A DNA stretch of 64,000 nt from Puccinia triticina (Eukaryota > Basidiomycota > Pucciniomycetes > Pucciniales > Pucciniaceae): the NCBI RefSeq assembly GCF_026914185.1, contig NC_070561.1:5952001-6016000 (forward strand), written 5' to 3'. Within the stretch, counting starts at the first letter, position 1; the number at the start of each line of letters is the position of its first letter. Below the pieces are notes generated by a model. That model was not told where the DNA came from, did not search any database, and worked only from the letters and a program-made list of their open reading frames with translations. The translations under genes were made by a program, and so were the position numbers. Below are positions 1 through 11,425 of this stretch, in pieces.

Positions 1-540
1 TAAAGGGGGGATGCGGCATGTGATTATCATGCCGACACCCTTGAAACAAAGTGGTACATCAGCGGTTTTGTTATTTGTAATAACATCAACAAAGGCTCCG
101 GACACCACAAAGGTGTCTTTAGAGGTGGCTATGGCCAAACCTCTGTCACTCAAGAGTTTGGCAGACACATATGACAAACCAGTGCCTGTGCCCAGGAGGA
201 GCCTGGCCAGGCGCCTTGCCACTGTGTGATGGAAGTCAACACACAGTTGTTTGTCTTTGTCAAAGACAGAAGAGAGCTGGTTGTTCCTTGACAATCCACA
301 GCTATCTCTAAGAACTTCAAGTTCATTCATTGGACTCAAAGGCAACACCGTCCCCATGCCTGGGTGGTTGGCAAACTCAGGTTCTTTGGGCTCACAGGCC
401 CTAGGCTCAACATTGCTTGGCTCAATAGCGCAAGACTTATCAGCGCGCTCACGTTCAGGAGAAACACTTGGGGGTATATTACTTGGACCAATACAAGGGG
501 AAGGGGTAACATGAGAGAGGGAAACTAGTTGTTGATTTAA
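1..540 (-). pseudogene. Retroelement protease region (partial, runs off the left edge)
   Basis: The minus strand is open without stops from about 540 to base 1. Near 170-215 it reads LLGTGTGLSYVSAKLL, which lines up with the active-site region of retropepsin-type aspartic proteases of LTR retroelements (LLDTG/LLDSG followed by hydrophobic and Ser residues). The catalytic Asp is Gly here, so the enzyme would be dead. A CCHC gag relic lies directly upstream on the same strand, which is the expected gag-protease order. The rest of pol would lie outside the window to the left. The family (Ty3-like or other) cannot be decided from this piece. The protease call rests on one motif and on context. 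Confidence 0.5.
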
Positions 541-566
541 GAGACTCTATACCATTGACTACTCTT

Positions 567-2501
567 TTAAAGTCTTCTTGACTTTGGCCTTGTAGGCCTT
601 CTGTTTTTCATGTAGGCCTTTTGTTTTTCAGTTTTTGTTTCTGGACACTTGGAGGAGACATGCCCATTGGCGTTGCAGTTGTAGCAGGTGAAGCCCGTGC
701 CCAATTTCTTTTGGGGCTTGGAGTCGGTGCCATTGGAGGCTTGCTTGTTGGAACTGGAGGCAGAGGCTTGAAGCACTTGTCCTTTGCGGTAGATCCAATC
801 TTCATTGAGGGCGGCCACCACAATAATTGAGAAGGACATTGGAGTCCCTCGTTGTTCTTCCATATTCATCATTGCTACCAAATTTTTGTTGAGAGCTTTG
901 TTCACTGCAAGAAAAACTCTAGAAACTGCTTGCAGTTGAGATGCAGCAAGCTTCAATCAAGGCTCAGCTCAAGCTGGAGTCAAGCACTCAAATTCTGTGC
1001 TGGTGCACCTTGAGTGTGTACCTTGTTCAGCATTTCAATGTTGAACATGCTGTAGTGCTCATGCATTAGGCTGAGGCAAATGAGCATCCCCCTGAGCACC
1101 CTTTTGTTTTCTTTTATTAAAAACTCCATGCGCCATTGAATCCAGCCAGAATAACATAAAAAGGGTATGTACACATGAAAGGGATATGTACAGATGAAAG
1201 AAATATGTACACATGAAAGGGGAATGTGATGAGGTGTATTAACATATAAAAGGGATATGTACACAAGATGAAAGGGGTATGTATGCATGAAAGGGGTATT
1301 CATGCATGAAAGGGGTATGTGCAGTAAGGGGTATTTGCACATGAAAGGGATATGTAAACATCAAAGGGGTATTTAAACCTGAATGATGAAAGGGGTATTG
1401 AAAGGGATTTAAACAACTCAAAGGGGACATGTAAACATCAAAGGGTCATGAATGCATGATGAAAAGGGTATGTACACATTGTGAAAGGGATACATGCACA
1501 TGAAAGGGATATACACACATGAAAGGGGTATGTGCACATAAAGGGCTATGTACACATTATGAAAGGGGTGAATGCATACAAAAGGAATATGTGCACATGA
1601 AATGGGTATGTGCACATGAAAGGGGAATTTTCACATGCAAGGGGCATTTGCACAGGTATCAGCTCCTGTACTCAGTTTTTTGTACCTAGACTCACTCTTG
1701 CATAAATGAGGCAATGTGCAAAGTTTTTCCAGGTGTTGGGAGTGGTCTCGAGATGAGTTGAGTCCTCAAAGTCCAAGTAGGCCTTGCCCTGAAGGAATCA
1801 GATGCTGGCAAGGTGCCAAATGTCCGGATGGGCTTTTCGGCCCTTCAAGTTAATGGCCAAGGTGTTCAACCAGCGTCTGACGTCAACGCCAAGGGCCCCT
1901 TTGTAGTGAGGGCAGTTCTTGTAGTTCCACCCGCGGAAAATGTTGCTGGTGGTTGTCTTGAGGTGAGCCAATTTGACTACCGCACAGTGAAGTTTCATGT
2001 ACGGTGGGGTCTTGTCCACATCCATATGGTTGGACTCCACCTTCAATCAACTGATCTGATCTGTTGCCGCTGCCGTGGCATTGTCTTGGGCCTTGTCAAC
2101 TGGGAAGGCTCCTGGCGGCGGGGCATTGTTTCGTCGGGACCCCAGGACTTTGGGCAAGGGGGGTTCAGGCTCCTCCTTGTCGTCATCAGAATCGTCTTGT
2201 AGAACGCCGAGTGCGCCGCCACAAAAAGTCACTGGTTGGCTGTCAGCCCCTCAATTTCAGCAGGGGTATACGTTTTCCCATTGGCCGGGGGGAAGGGGGG
2301 GGCGGAGCTTGGTCCATGTTGACCTTGTGCTTGGGAGAGGAGTGTTGTAGGGGCATCTGCTTCACCAACAACACACAGAAACAAAGAGACACAATGGTTA
2401 GTGTCCCAAAAAAAACAGCTTATAGGGGGTCTATTGCCACAAAAATCCTGGAGCACACTGATAGATTGAGTGACTTCATTGAGCAAACACGGCTTGGGCA
2501 C
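567..2501 (-). pseudogene. Retroelement gag relic with CCHC zinc knuckle, split by a minisatellite
   Basis: The 3' part (567-956) contains CYNCNANGHVSSKC, a classic CX2CX4HX4C nucleocapsid knuckle, followed by a basic tail (KNRRPTRPKSRRL). Upstream pieces in several frames (980-1140, 1680-2046, 2047-2232, 2229-2400) look like earlier parts of Gag. One is acidic and proline-rich (DDSDDDKEEPEPPLP), and another holds RRWLNTLAINLKGRKAHPDI. The pieces are separated by frameshifts, by stops and by an approximately 500-bp minisatellite at 1153-1655. Gag would package element RNA, but this copy cannot make a full protein. The order gag then protease agrees with the neighbour at 1-540. The N-terminal limit is uncertain. 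Confidence 0.6.
1153..1655. repeat. Minisatellite of CATGAAAGGGGTATGTACA-type units
   Basis: About 25 imperfect units of 18-22 bp built on 'catgaaaggggtatgtaca' run head to tail, with unit lengths varying by a few bases. The array sits inside the gag relic: gag-like coding is readable on both sides. Reading through it on the minus strand gives Pro-Phe-His/Ile-Pro-Leu repeats that are only a shadow of the array. Confidence 0.85.
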
Positions 2502-2846
2502 ACAGGTCCCACACCCAAAGGTGTGTCCAAATACAGTTGGATGGATTTTACCAAAATCCCCAAAAACCAGTAAAACTAACTTACTTTGACTTTAGTTGGC
2601 AAATTTGGGTGTTTGCCAAGAAAGACGGTTGAGTAAGGTTGCGGTGGTTGGTTGAAGGGAATGTGGGTAAAGAAAAGAAAGCTGAGCTTGCTACCACTAT
2701 AGTGGTGTGAGCTATAGACTAAGCGGGACAGGGTACGTAGCTGTGAAAGCTTGGTGACAGGCACAAAATGACAGTGTGAAAGGCTCAGAGGTACATATGT
2801 AATTTGTAGCTATCTAGATGAGTGAGAAAAGGAAAGAAAACGGGTC

Positions 2847-2854
2847 TATTTATA
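2847..2854 (-). promoter_or_regulatory. TATA-like box upstream of the gag relic
   Basis: The minus strand reads GGGTATAAATAGACCCG about 350 bp upstream of the first gag-like residues. The position suits an LTR or leader promoter of the retroelement at 1-2501. No LTR boundary could be recognised, so this is a suggestion only. The remainder of 2502-3190 shows no convincing coding sequence. Confidence 0.3.
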
Positions 2855-3191
2855 CCCTGCGGCTATGATGAGAAAACACGACTGGAGAGAGTTCTCCCTC
2901 AGGGAGAGCCCTGAGGGGCTTGTAAGAAGAACCGGATGTAACCGGCAAGGTAGTGATGGAAACCTGCTGGTACAGAAAAACAAACGGGCCTAGTGCCCAA
3001 ACATAGAAAGATAAAATGATGGAAAGAAACGTTGGAAGGGGCGTCCTTGTTGTCTTGAGGCACAGGCGCTGGTCCTAGGATATGGTGTAAGTGTCAGAGC
3101 CCGTCGTGTGGTGGAGATCCTGAAATAAGAAGTTGAGCCCAAGCTCATTGGGAGGGCAAGGGTTGGGTGTCCAGGTGTCACGGGCATGGCT

Positions 3192-3306
3192 ACACTCCGT
3201 CATAGGAGTGTGCCAAAGCACACTCCCTCAAAGGAGTGTGCCAAAGCACACTCCCTCAAAGGAGTCTGCCAAAGCACACTCTGTCATAGGAGTGTGCCAA
3301 AGCACA
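3192..3306. repeat. Short tandem array, 30-bp unit, about 4 copies
   Basis: The unit 'gtgtgccaaagcacactccc' plus 'tcaaaggagt' is repeated about four times with few changes. GTGTGCcaaaGCACAC inside each unit is itself an inverted repeat, so each unit could form a small hairpin. Confidence 0.8.
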
Positions 3307-3309
3307 CAC

Positions 3310-4690
3310 CATAATATGAGGACAGGGCAAAAGAAATGTTGATGCTTTTCACTCACCAACATCAAGGGTGACCCAGTGATCAAGATGGTTTTACTGCGTC
3401 CTGGTAAAGCCTATGTTCTATCAACCTGTGAGGGCACAACTTTTTGAAGGGTTGGTTTGGTTGGCGGTGTGTCCTAGTCCTGCAATGACTGGGAGCTTTT
3501 CAGCCAAGCAAGCTATGGTTGGCTGTATGCACATACATACAGGCATGGGCTTACCTCACCCTCCTTTTTGTTTGTGCACCAATATTATTAACTGTATAAG
3601 ATTCCGGTTATATGGGTTTGGCAAATGGATACTGGAAAAAAATAGTTCTGTCACAGTAAACTATTGGTGCTCTCAATTCCTGGTCCCCAATCTTGGTGAA
3701 GAAGAAGATTGGAGCTGGGGCGCAGGATTGGCTAGACTAAATACAAGGTACAAACCCTAAGTGTGTGGAAGATACAAGTATTACTAACTACGTTTGGGAT
3801 CCAAGGAAGCCCTGTGCCATTTCAGGTTTCACAAGACATTCACAGACACTTACATCAGCAACAACCACCACTGTGTCTTTATTTCCCCATCTAGCTCAGG
3901 AGGGAAGTCTTCTACTGAGCTAGGTATTTCACACCCCTTTCATTCCCCTTCATTCTCTTATCTTCAACTATCTTGTAAATAGTAGAGAAGAGCTGTCCTC
4001 TCCTACTGATATAGGGAAATGCAAGTACATGAGACATCAGGTCTTGTCTATTTCCACTCCACTGCCGCCTTTGTGACGCACAGCATGTGGATGGCTAGGG
4101 GGAAGCGGCGGCTGCGCCTCAAGGCCGCACCGCACATCATGTGCGCCTGCCGCTCCCACTTGCAGGTTCCTGCACCTGATACAGTTGGGACCAGGGGGAA
4201 CGGGGCTCAACCTGTGTGGCGGGAGCCCCTTGTCTGCTGGCCTGCGGGCCAACTGTGTGTGGGACAAAAAGAGAGGAGGAGTGTCTTTGGCATCACCAAG
4301 AGTAGATACTTTCTGCCAAAGCCAGGTACCTCCTCCGAGCAGGACAGAAACCTCGTGCTCAGGGAGTGGGGTTCAAGGCGCCAAGCCCATCACTCTGGCT
4401 CAACTAGGAGCCTGAGCCCTTGTGGCAAGAACCCCCTACTCCCGGAGAGGAGGTGTGTTTCCTATGCCTTGCTATCCCTTAGTCGTTTTTTTTTTTTGGG
4501 AAAAGAATGTTTACTTTGTCTTAGAGTAATGGATCAACAACCGTTTCTTGAATGCAGCTATTCACAAACCAATATCCCAGTATACATCCGCATCACAACG
4601 GAGACTGCGGAAGGGGTGTGTTCCGTGCCAGTGAGGACAGGGGAGACAAGAAATGGAGAGGTGTGGTTAATCATGCAAGGCAAACTCTAC
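3310..4690. other. No recognisable gene
   Basis: Several open stretches occur on both strands, including one of 241 codons at 4019-4744 on the plus strand, but none carries a motif I know. The 3' end of that frame overlaps the RNase H relic on the other strand, so it is probably a shadow. A DIRS-like element would normally carry further genes here, downstream of RNase H on the minus strand. I see no tyrosine recombinase motif. Confidence 0.4.
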
Positions 4691-4696
4691 TCGCCT

Positions 4697-6640
4697 TCAC
4701 TTGGGCACTGTTGCTGTGAACCACCTGTCCAAATCCTTCGGTAGGAGGAGCTGGATGTTATGCTGCTTTTTATGCCTAGATGCATTGCCTTGCGACAGGG
4801 AGTCCGCTTGGTTATCTTTGGAAGTGACTTGTTTTGCAACAAGGTCTATCTGAAGTTCCACTAAGGGTGAGTGGATTTGCTTCCATTCCTTGTTCAACCA
4901 CCGTTCTTTAGACTTCTTGTTATGAACAAGGTTTTTAGATGTAGTGTTGTCAGTCCACACAATGAGCAACTTGCCCTTCTGGACCCCTACACCAGGGAAA
5001 AATAGAGGTCATCCGAGGGCAGGTGATGTGAAGAAGACTCTTGTTCAGTCTCCAATCATACTCCAAAACCCGTTGAGTGGGACTCCCCAATGACCACAAA
5101 GGGGCCATTGTTTTGATAGTGGAGTCTTGCCACAGTAGCTCAGGTGTCTTAACATGTTTTACTCAATGTCACCTGCCACCAGCTGTCATCACATTTTCCC
5201 TGGTGCTAGCTTCTGTAGCATGAGCAACCCTATGCATATAGCTACCGTCTCAAGCCAGGCAATGTTCCTGCTGGGCTTAGGTCCCCCGTTCCATCCTTCT
5301 ATGACCTTGAATTGTGACCAAATGTCGCCAATGATCACATCAATGCCGAAAGACATGGAGGCGTCTCCTACCCAGTTGAGCTCCATTGGCTCTGGGTTGG
5401 CAATCAGTCTGGTGTTGGTGAAGAATTTTAGTGTCTCCAGCAAAAACTGGATGTCTTCTCTGACATCTTGCGGGGTAAAACGGGGAGCTTAGAGCTTTTT
5501 CCAGCTCTTGAGCCACTGGTATACGGAGTTGAGATAGCAATGGAGCTGAGGGAGGATTAGAGACACGTGATTGAGGCGCCTGGCTAGAACCTCCACTTGT
5601 CAAAAACTGGACTGGTTCCTGGACAATAGGAGCACCTTAAGCTGTTCTCTCCGTTCCTCCAGCTTCTTCTCAGGGAGTCAGACGGTTTTCTCTTCCCCAT
5701 TCCAGATGAACCCAATAAAATTTTGTTTGGTTTGAAACGGGGAGAACTTTGTTTTGTTTGTTTTCACTCCTAATGCATCAGATCTGCTTACTATCTCTGC
5801 CATCGTTGTGTTGGACTGCTCTGTCTTGATGAAAAAATTGTCATCTACCCAACAAAACACTTTATAAGGCATTTCCACGCAACCGCTGGGCGCCCAAAGG
5901 AGCCACAGCCCGCTACGCCACCAAAAGCAATCTGGGTATCCAGAAGAATCTTGTTGTTGAAGTCCTTTATCATGAGGTACAGCCATTGGTCGGGCGCTGT
6001 TGATCTGACGGTAAGCCTTCTCCCAGTCAAAGATGGCTAATTGTACTGGGTGTGTTAAGGCACAAAAAAATGCAGATACTTTCCTGAAATTGTCCCAGGT
6101 CATCTTGAAAGCACTAGCGTCCACGGAAGGGGTTGACGTGTTGTTCTTTGGGAAAGACAGGTTGTTTATTGGTTGGAATGACCCTTCCCCATTTGTTACC
6201 GCGCCTAAAGGGCTTGTCCTGAAGAAAGGGAATACCTTGTTGACTTCATCTGGTTCAAAGGGGCCAAACATCCTCTTGGCCTCCAGCTCCTTCTGTATTG
6301 AGGATTCAATTTTCCCTTGGCCATCCATGCCGAGGCGTGGTTTGGAGGTGTGTGTCTGGTTAGCTTGCCTACACCATGCGGGGGTATGCCTTGATTGAAA
6401 CCCTGCTCAAAACCAGTGATAACGTCCTGTAATTTGTTCAACAGGCAAGCATTCCTCAGGGATGATTCCCATGCGTCGATGTTCATCTTGCAGCGCACCA
6501 CCGTTGGCCAGCTTGCCGGGTACTTTGGGTTTGGGCTCACGGGTTCAGGATGGGGCCGCAGTCTCTCATGAAGCACCTCCAGCGGCTCAATAGCTTGTTC
6601 ACGGACTCTGACAGTTTTTATTTTGACGTATCCGCATAGT
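4697..6640 (-). pseudogene. DIRS-like reverse transcriptase/RNase H relic
   Basis: From high to low coordinates on the minus strand there is an upstream conserved block (NIDAWESSLRNACLL, GFNQGIPPH, about 6380-6490). RT motifs follow: PINNLSFPKN (about 6210), FDWEKAYRQI (about 6020), FGGVAGCGSFGRP (about 5900), and WVDDNFF with the catalytic Asp pair (about 5840). After these comes KFSPFQTKQNFIGFIWNG. RNase H follows with WVGDAS (first Asp, about 5365), WLETVA (Glu, about 5240), WTDNTT (Asp, about 4955) and DNQADSLSQG (last Asp, about 4790). RT changes frame near 6015 and returns near 5850. RNase H is interrupted by about 200 bp of unrelated sequence at about 4995-5190. The combination of these RT and RNase H motifs resembles DIRS-like elements of rust fungi. 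No recombinase was seen, so the class is an inference. Confidence 0.75.
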
Positions 6641-6840
6641 TGAAAACAAAAAAGAAACAAAGGAGGGTGGAAGCAGGAATATGTCAACATACTGGTCACA
6701 TGAGGGTCGGGGAGTATATACAAAATGGAGTTTCTTGCAGGACGCAAGCTGACAATGGGTTTAGGAAAAACGGGGGGAAACTAGATAGAGTTATGGAAGA
6801 TTTTTCTTTTTTAACCGCTTCTTGCGTTTTGGTATAGGCC

Positions 6841-9043
6841 TCACCTAGCTTGTGGTTGCGCCAGTGCTGGTCTGTTTTGGGGGTATTGGGGTGGTATCAG
6901 TCTTCTGTGTTGCAGGGATTTTTTTTTATTTTTTACACTCATTGACTTACCTGCTGGGATCTCTGACCACCATTTGGCCGTTTCCTGGGTTGGGTTGTGC
7001 CGGGGGCCCTCCTCTTCTGGGGTCGACAAAATTTGGGTCAAAATGACTACCTCTGTAGCCGTTTCTGCCCTGGCCTCTCTGGCGCGTCGGACGTTGCGCC
7101 GGCCATTGGCTGGGGTTAGGGGCCCATTGGTGGTGGGCGGGAGGCATCAGAAAGTGTCCTGTGTTTGGCAGCTATAACAGATGGGTGAACGGGCCGGGTA
7201 TGGCATTGCTTGGAAAGAGCTCAGGCCGTGCATTGATTGGAAAGGGCTTGTGGCAATGTGGTGGTCTTGGGTCCTCCCTTTCAGCTCGCCAGTCACTGGA
7301 TTGAAAGCTTCTCTGGCGCCTCCTGGGGCATACGGGTTGTCTTGGAAGTTCAGCTCATTGAAACGTCTTGCATCCGCATAAGCTTCTTCTGCAATGTCAG
7401 CGCAAAAAACTGAAATATTGGGTACACCTTCTTGTCCATTCCTGCTGACTCTGTGGGCAAAGGCATTTGTCCTGAGATGGATGTCGTACCAAAGTGCGGC
7501 CACAGAGCCATCTTTGGCTTGGATGCGGTCGGCGTGGGCTTTATGTATCAAGAGCCACTCGGCAAACCTCAGGAAATGATACATGTTGCGGAGGGATTTG
7601 TAGAAGCCCCTGTGATTCAGGGTCCAGTCTTCAAAACCTTGCTCCCACTCGCTTGGGAACTTTAGGCCGGTATAGCGGCTGTAGTTGTTGCAAAGGTTTG
7701 TACTTTAGTTTCTACTTGTGCTCTTTTTTTTTTTTTTGGCTTACTCTTTGTCTGAGCCTGATGAGCAAGAGCCGGCGGTGAGACTGAGAACAGCAGGCAC
7801 AATGTGGGGCGGTGTTCGACGATCGTGGAAGGATGAGATTTCATGTCAGACTGGAAAGAAAAAGGAAAACGGAAAACATGAAGGAGAGAGAAAGAGAGAA
7901 ATACCTACCTGAGAACAGCAGGCACAATGTGGGGCGGTGTTCGACGATTGTGGAAGGATGAGAGAGGAGTCCTTCCACGCCTGCTGCCTCAGGTAGCCTA
8001 CATACAGCATGTAACATGAGAGTGAAATGTGAGAAAGGAAGTGACATGTGAGAAGCAGAAAGAAGAAAAACAAAACCTGAGTATAATACTCAACAGAGCC
8101 TTTGTCCACTCTGTGCTTCTTTTCGGCTTGGTGGATGATTGCCGCATCTTGCCAGACTTTGTTGAAAATAGTCAGCAGTAAGGGGCCTGTTTGCGGGGAG
8201 GTAACAAAGGGTGGTTTAGATATGTCTCTGGATAAATTAGATAAGGACGCTTTAGCTCTTGCCTTTCAGCTCTTTCATGTTTCTGTCAAAGAAAGGGGGG
8301 AGGCCCATTCCTCTAAAAGTATTCACGCTTTGGACAAGAAATGTGACACCTCCTTTTTTGAAATCCTCAACCGCCACGCTAGGCTCTACAGCTCTCTTGG
8401 TGGAGCTTCTTGCAGTCTTGGTTGTTCGCTGTTCCGCCGGTTGCTCTGCTAATTAGGACTCCAGGATTAATCTGACTTTGACAGTGTTGCCTACTCATTG
8501 GGCGTCAAGCGCCTCCTTGAGCTTGGTCGCTTTCAACTGCTTCACCAATTCTTCAGTCACTCCTAGTAACAACGTGCAGATTCAAACCAAAACCGTTAGT
8601 TTCTTGCTGTAGGTAGCTCTATAGTCGGTTCTTTGGGAAATTGTGAAAAGTTTCTTTTCACAACCGGGGAAAAGAATATGGTTCAGGTTAAGAGAATCCA
8701 AGTGGGAATGGTCATGTAGATTGAGGTTATGGGGTTGATTGGGTTTGAGAGAGGGGCGGAAACCATGCCTCTATATGGGCTGGAAAAAGAACGGAGCGGA
8801 TTTACCTGCTTCCTTTGATCTTAGGAGGGTTGTGAGATATTCACCTTCCAGATCTTTGTTGTCCTTGTCGTCAGACTGGTTCTGCTGGGATTCTTTGCCC
8901 TTTGCTTGCGCTTTGTTGGAAACCGTTGAGAGGCGTGGGTTTTTATTCTTTGGAATCGTCCTGCCTTGGGTGTTCCCCGGCGTATTTGGAGTTTGGCCTG
9001 CGCCTAAACTTTGTACGATCTCTGTGAGCTCATCTGGTGACAT
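6841..9043 (-). pseudogene. Gag-like relic of the DIRS-like element
   Basis: Three minus-strand pieces lie in the order expected upstream of the RT. The first (8771-9043) starts MSPDELTEIVQSLGAGQ and is rich in polar residues. The second (7147-about 7690) holds WEQGFEDWTLNHRGFYKSL, then FAEWLLIHKAHADRI, then CADIAEEAYADARRFNELNF. The third (6947-7147) is a basic, Gly/Pro/Arg-rich tail (RPTRQRGQGRNGYRG). A block at about 7690-8110 that breaks the frame holds a duplicated repeat. The gag assignment rests on position and composition; no zinc knuckle is present. Frameshifts near 7147 and the inserted block show that it is broken. Confidence 0.5.
7783..7967. repeat. Direct repeat, two copies of about 57 bp, 128 bp apart
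   Basis: A block starting 'gagaacagcaggcacaatg' and ending 'gtggaaggatgaga' occurs at about 7788-7840 and about 7912-7967, with one difference (gatcgtgg versus gattgtgg). It lies in the segment that interrupts the gag-like frame, so it belongs to an insertion or to a local duplication. Confidence 0.85.
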
Positions 9044-10460
9044 GATGGCTTTGGAAGATAAACAGACTTGTTTGTAGCAGAAGAACTTTGTGGTGTGTTA
9101 AATAAAAGATAGACTTATGCCGGGAAATTGACGGGTGAGCGTTTACTAAAGCAAAAAGGAAAACAGGAACTAAGTTCCTGAGTGACAAGTAGCGACCAAA
9201 GAGTGGGAGCTAGGAGAGTGATCCCTAGATTCTGCTCCATTTGCCTGAGTGGCCTTCTTAAAGGAAGGCCGCTGCTCTGTCGCAGCTCTTGGGTGGTCCT
9301 GGGAACCTACCCTCGGGATGAGGTAAACCAGTCTTGCTAGACTAGTTGTTCCACGGATCAATGCCGCTCTAGCCCGTGGAGTCTGCCTCCAAACTGTGAG
9401 ACTCCCTTGCTAACTGCTGGCTGGTCCTCCGGCTACAAGGACACCAGGGTACTCGGAGCTGCACTCTGCCACCCCCTTCCCATCCAAGGTCTTTTGAGAC
9501 CTTCCTACAGACACCAGTGAAGAGTCCATGAGGAATCTTACACTTTCACTATCAAAAAGCCGTGATGGCCTCCCTTACTCTCTCCAATATATCCTTCTGG
9601 ATAATCATCCAACTCCACCTGGTTAGAACACTTGTGTGGACACAGTGAGCAATGATAGACACAGGATCCAATTTTGAAATCATCAAACGGAAAACAGCCT
9701 TGGCCGCAAACCTCCCACTACAAGAACTGGTGAAGCCAATTGCAATTTGCCTTGCACTCTAGAGGAAATCTCCCAACCGCATCACTTAAACACCACATTG
9801 AAAAACACTCATTCTGACCTTTCTTTTGAAAAAGTACTGCTTTGGGTTGGCTGGATAGATGGGGACTAAGATATCCTTAATGTGACAGAAATGTATTATA
9901 TATTCTAGTGTATGGAGAATGAGCTCTACAAATTATTCTCCTGTGGAATGTAGTCTTCAGGTAGGTATTACTATCTGCAACCTAAGTGGTTAGGCTACAA
10001 GAGCCATCCCCTTGCCTAGACTCAAGACTCCACGTACAACATAGGCTTATGGGAGAAAAGGGAGATAAAAAGCAAGAAAGAAACAAGAAAAAAAAAAAAG
10101 TGTAGAAAAAGACCATTAAAGAAATTAGAGTAAGATAGGAGGGTGAAGAAGAAGAAAAACAATTGATAGGAAAAAGAAAAGAAAAAAAATATTACACAGG
10201 AGAGGATAGTGGAAGGGGAAGCAAGAAAAAAAAAAACTTGGTCCATTATACCATGCTGAGAAGGAAAATCCACATTCTCCAAAATAACTCTGGGGGAAGG
10301 GTCTTGGGAAAAATGTCAGCTTTTTGCTCACTGGTGGGAATCCAGGAGAAGTCATCAGTTTATATTACAACACATCATTAGTAATGTGAAAATACCTGTC
10401 TGCATGGCACGTACACAATTATTGGAAGCATTGATGGAACCAGCTACTTTGACTTCCAAC
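9044..10460. other. No gene seen; A-rich tract at 10.05-10.25 kb
   Basis: There are short open frames only. Between about 10060 and 10240 the plus strand is strongly purine-rich (runs of A with G). The resulting minus-strand Phe/Leu-rich frames are composition artefacts. Nothing supports a gene. Confidence 0.5.
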
Positions 10461-10544
10461 TGATTGTCACAATTGCCCTACAAAATCAGTCTTCAAAATG
10501 TCCTTCAACATGTGCCAAAAGCCACTGTTCAAATTCCCTCTTCC

Positions 10545-10690
10545 AGAGAGGTATGTACTCCTCTTTGCCAGCTGGATTTACAGGAGGAATTTGAACCTCT
10601 TGGCAAGCTGGATCTTACCAGCTTGCCAAGAGGTATGCATACCTCAGAGGTATGTATTACTTGCCGGCAAAGAAGATATAACTCGCCACC
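10545..10690. repeat. Nested inverted repeat (CTTGCCAAGAGGTAT family)
   Basis: CCTCTTGGCAAGCTGG and its complement CCAGCTTGCCAAGAGG face each other around 10597-10632, and AGAGGTATG/CATACCTC pairs occur beside them. The same words (CTTGCCAAGAGGTAT, CAGGTATAC) recur at 52.36-52.87 kb, so this is one dispersed repeat family. Confidence 0.65.
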
Positions 10691-10999
10691 TTGCCAAGAG
10701 CTCTCCAGGGAAGGAAGCTGTACATCTCTGGCTTATTGATAGCTCATCTGCAGCCCTTGATCTGTATGCCTTTTGCTCACCCTATTTCATTCACTTTCTG
10801 ACACATGAATGGGTATGTGTAGATTTTTTCTGGACCCAGCACAGGATCTTGTTGATTGTCCTGGCCTGAAAGTCTGACAAGGACGAGCACAAGAACGTGA
10901 TCAGTCTGTTTAAGTTTGCCAAGCTTGTCAAAACCTATGGCCTAAGTACCTCTCCTTTGTGGTGGGCAACTTGGTAGAGGGCTGCACTAGGCGGAAAAT

Positions 11000-11425
11000 T
11001 TGGAATCCAGTTTTTTTAAGGCGCATCCCCTCAGGAGGCGCAATACTGCAGAGCTGATCAAGTCCCGGCGTTTCAGGATCAAGATTTTGGCTGACTCCTT
11101 TGTTTCTGTTTTCTTTTATTTTTGTCTGCTTGCCCTGTTTCCCAGCCTTTGTTATCTCTCACAGTGTTTTCTTTCCTTCTTCTTCTTTTTTTCTTATTTC
11201 CTTTGGTTTCTTTTGTTTCTGCTTTGCGCGCGCGTTGTATGGGAGTGTAGGAGATGAGTTGGTTTTTTTCTGTTGTGGTTGTGGTTTCCTTTTTTTGCCC
11301 TGTTGGGTTGCAGCGCGCACGAGGCAGGCATAAGGGCCTGCGGCACAGACTGTGACCGTCCCTGAGTCTAAGTTCAGCCAAACTGAGATGAGGGTTTAGC
11401 GTGGTACCTCCTTCTGATCCAAGAA
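11000..11425 (+). repeat. Dispersed block, also present at 29.09-29.37 kb
   Basis: A pyrimidine-rich stretch (Ttc/Ctt), then GCGCGCGTTG, a T/G-rich tract, then GAGTCTAAGTTCAGCC, a purine stretch and CTGATCCAAG occur in the same order at 29.09-29.37 kb (GCGCGCGTTG, GACTCTGAGTTCAGCC, CTGATCCAAG). Two diverged copies of one repeat, possibly an LTR fragment, would explain this. No terminal TG..CA pair with a target duplication was found. Confidence 0.5.

Noticed and set aside
1239..1615. Minus-strand Pro/His/Ile-rich frames as proteins
   Set aside because: They are read-throughs of the minisatellite, with the motif set only by the repeat unit.
3310..4690. Tyrosine recombinase gene of the DIRS-like element
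   Set aside because: No R-H-R-Y pattern was recognisable in any frame downstream of RNase H.
8690..8715. AATCCAAGTGGGAATGG as another Helitron 5' end
   Set aside because: Only TCCAAGT matches; the TATTAAA part and the GGGTTTCCCC block are missing, and no unpaired 3' end remains to go with it.
10022..10355. Phe-rich minus-strand frames as membrane proteins
   Set aside because: They are translations of a purine-rich tract; no balanced composition and no start context.
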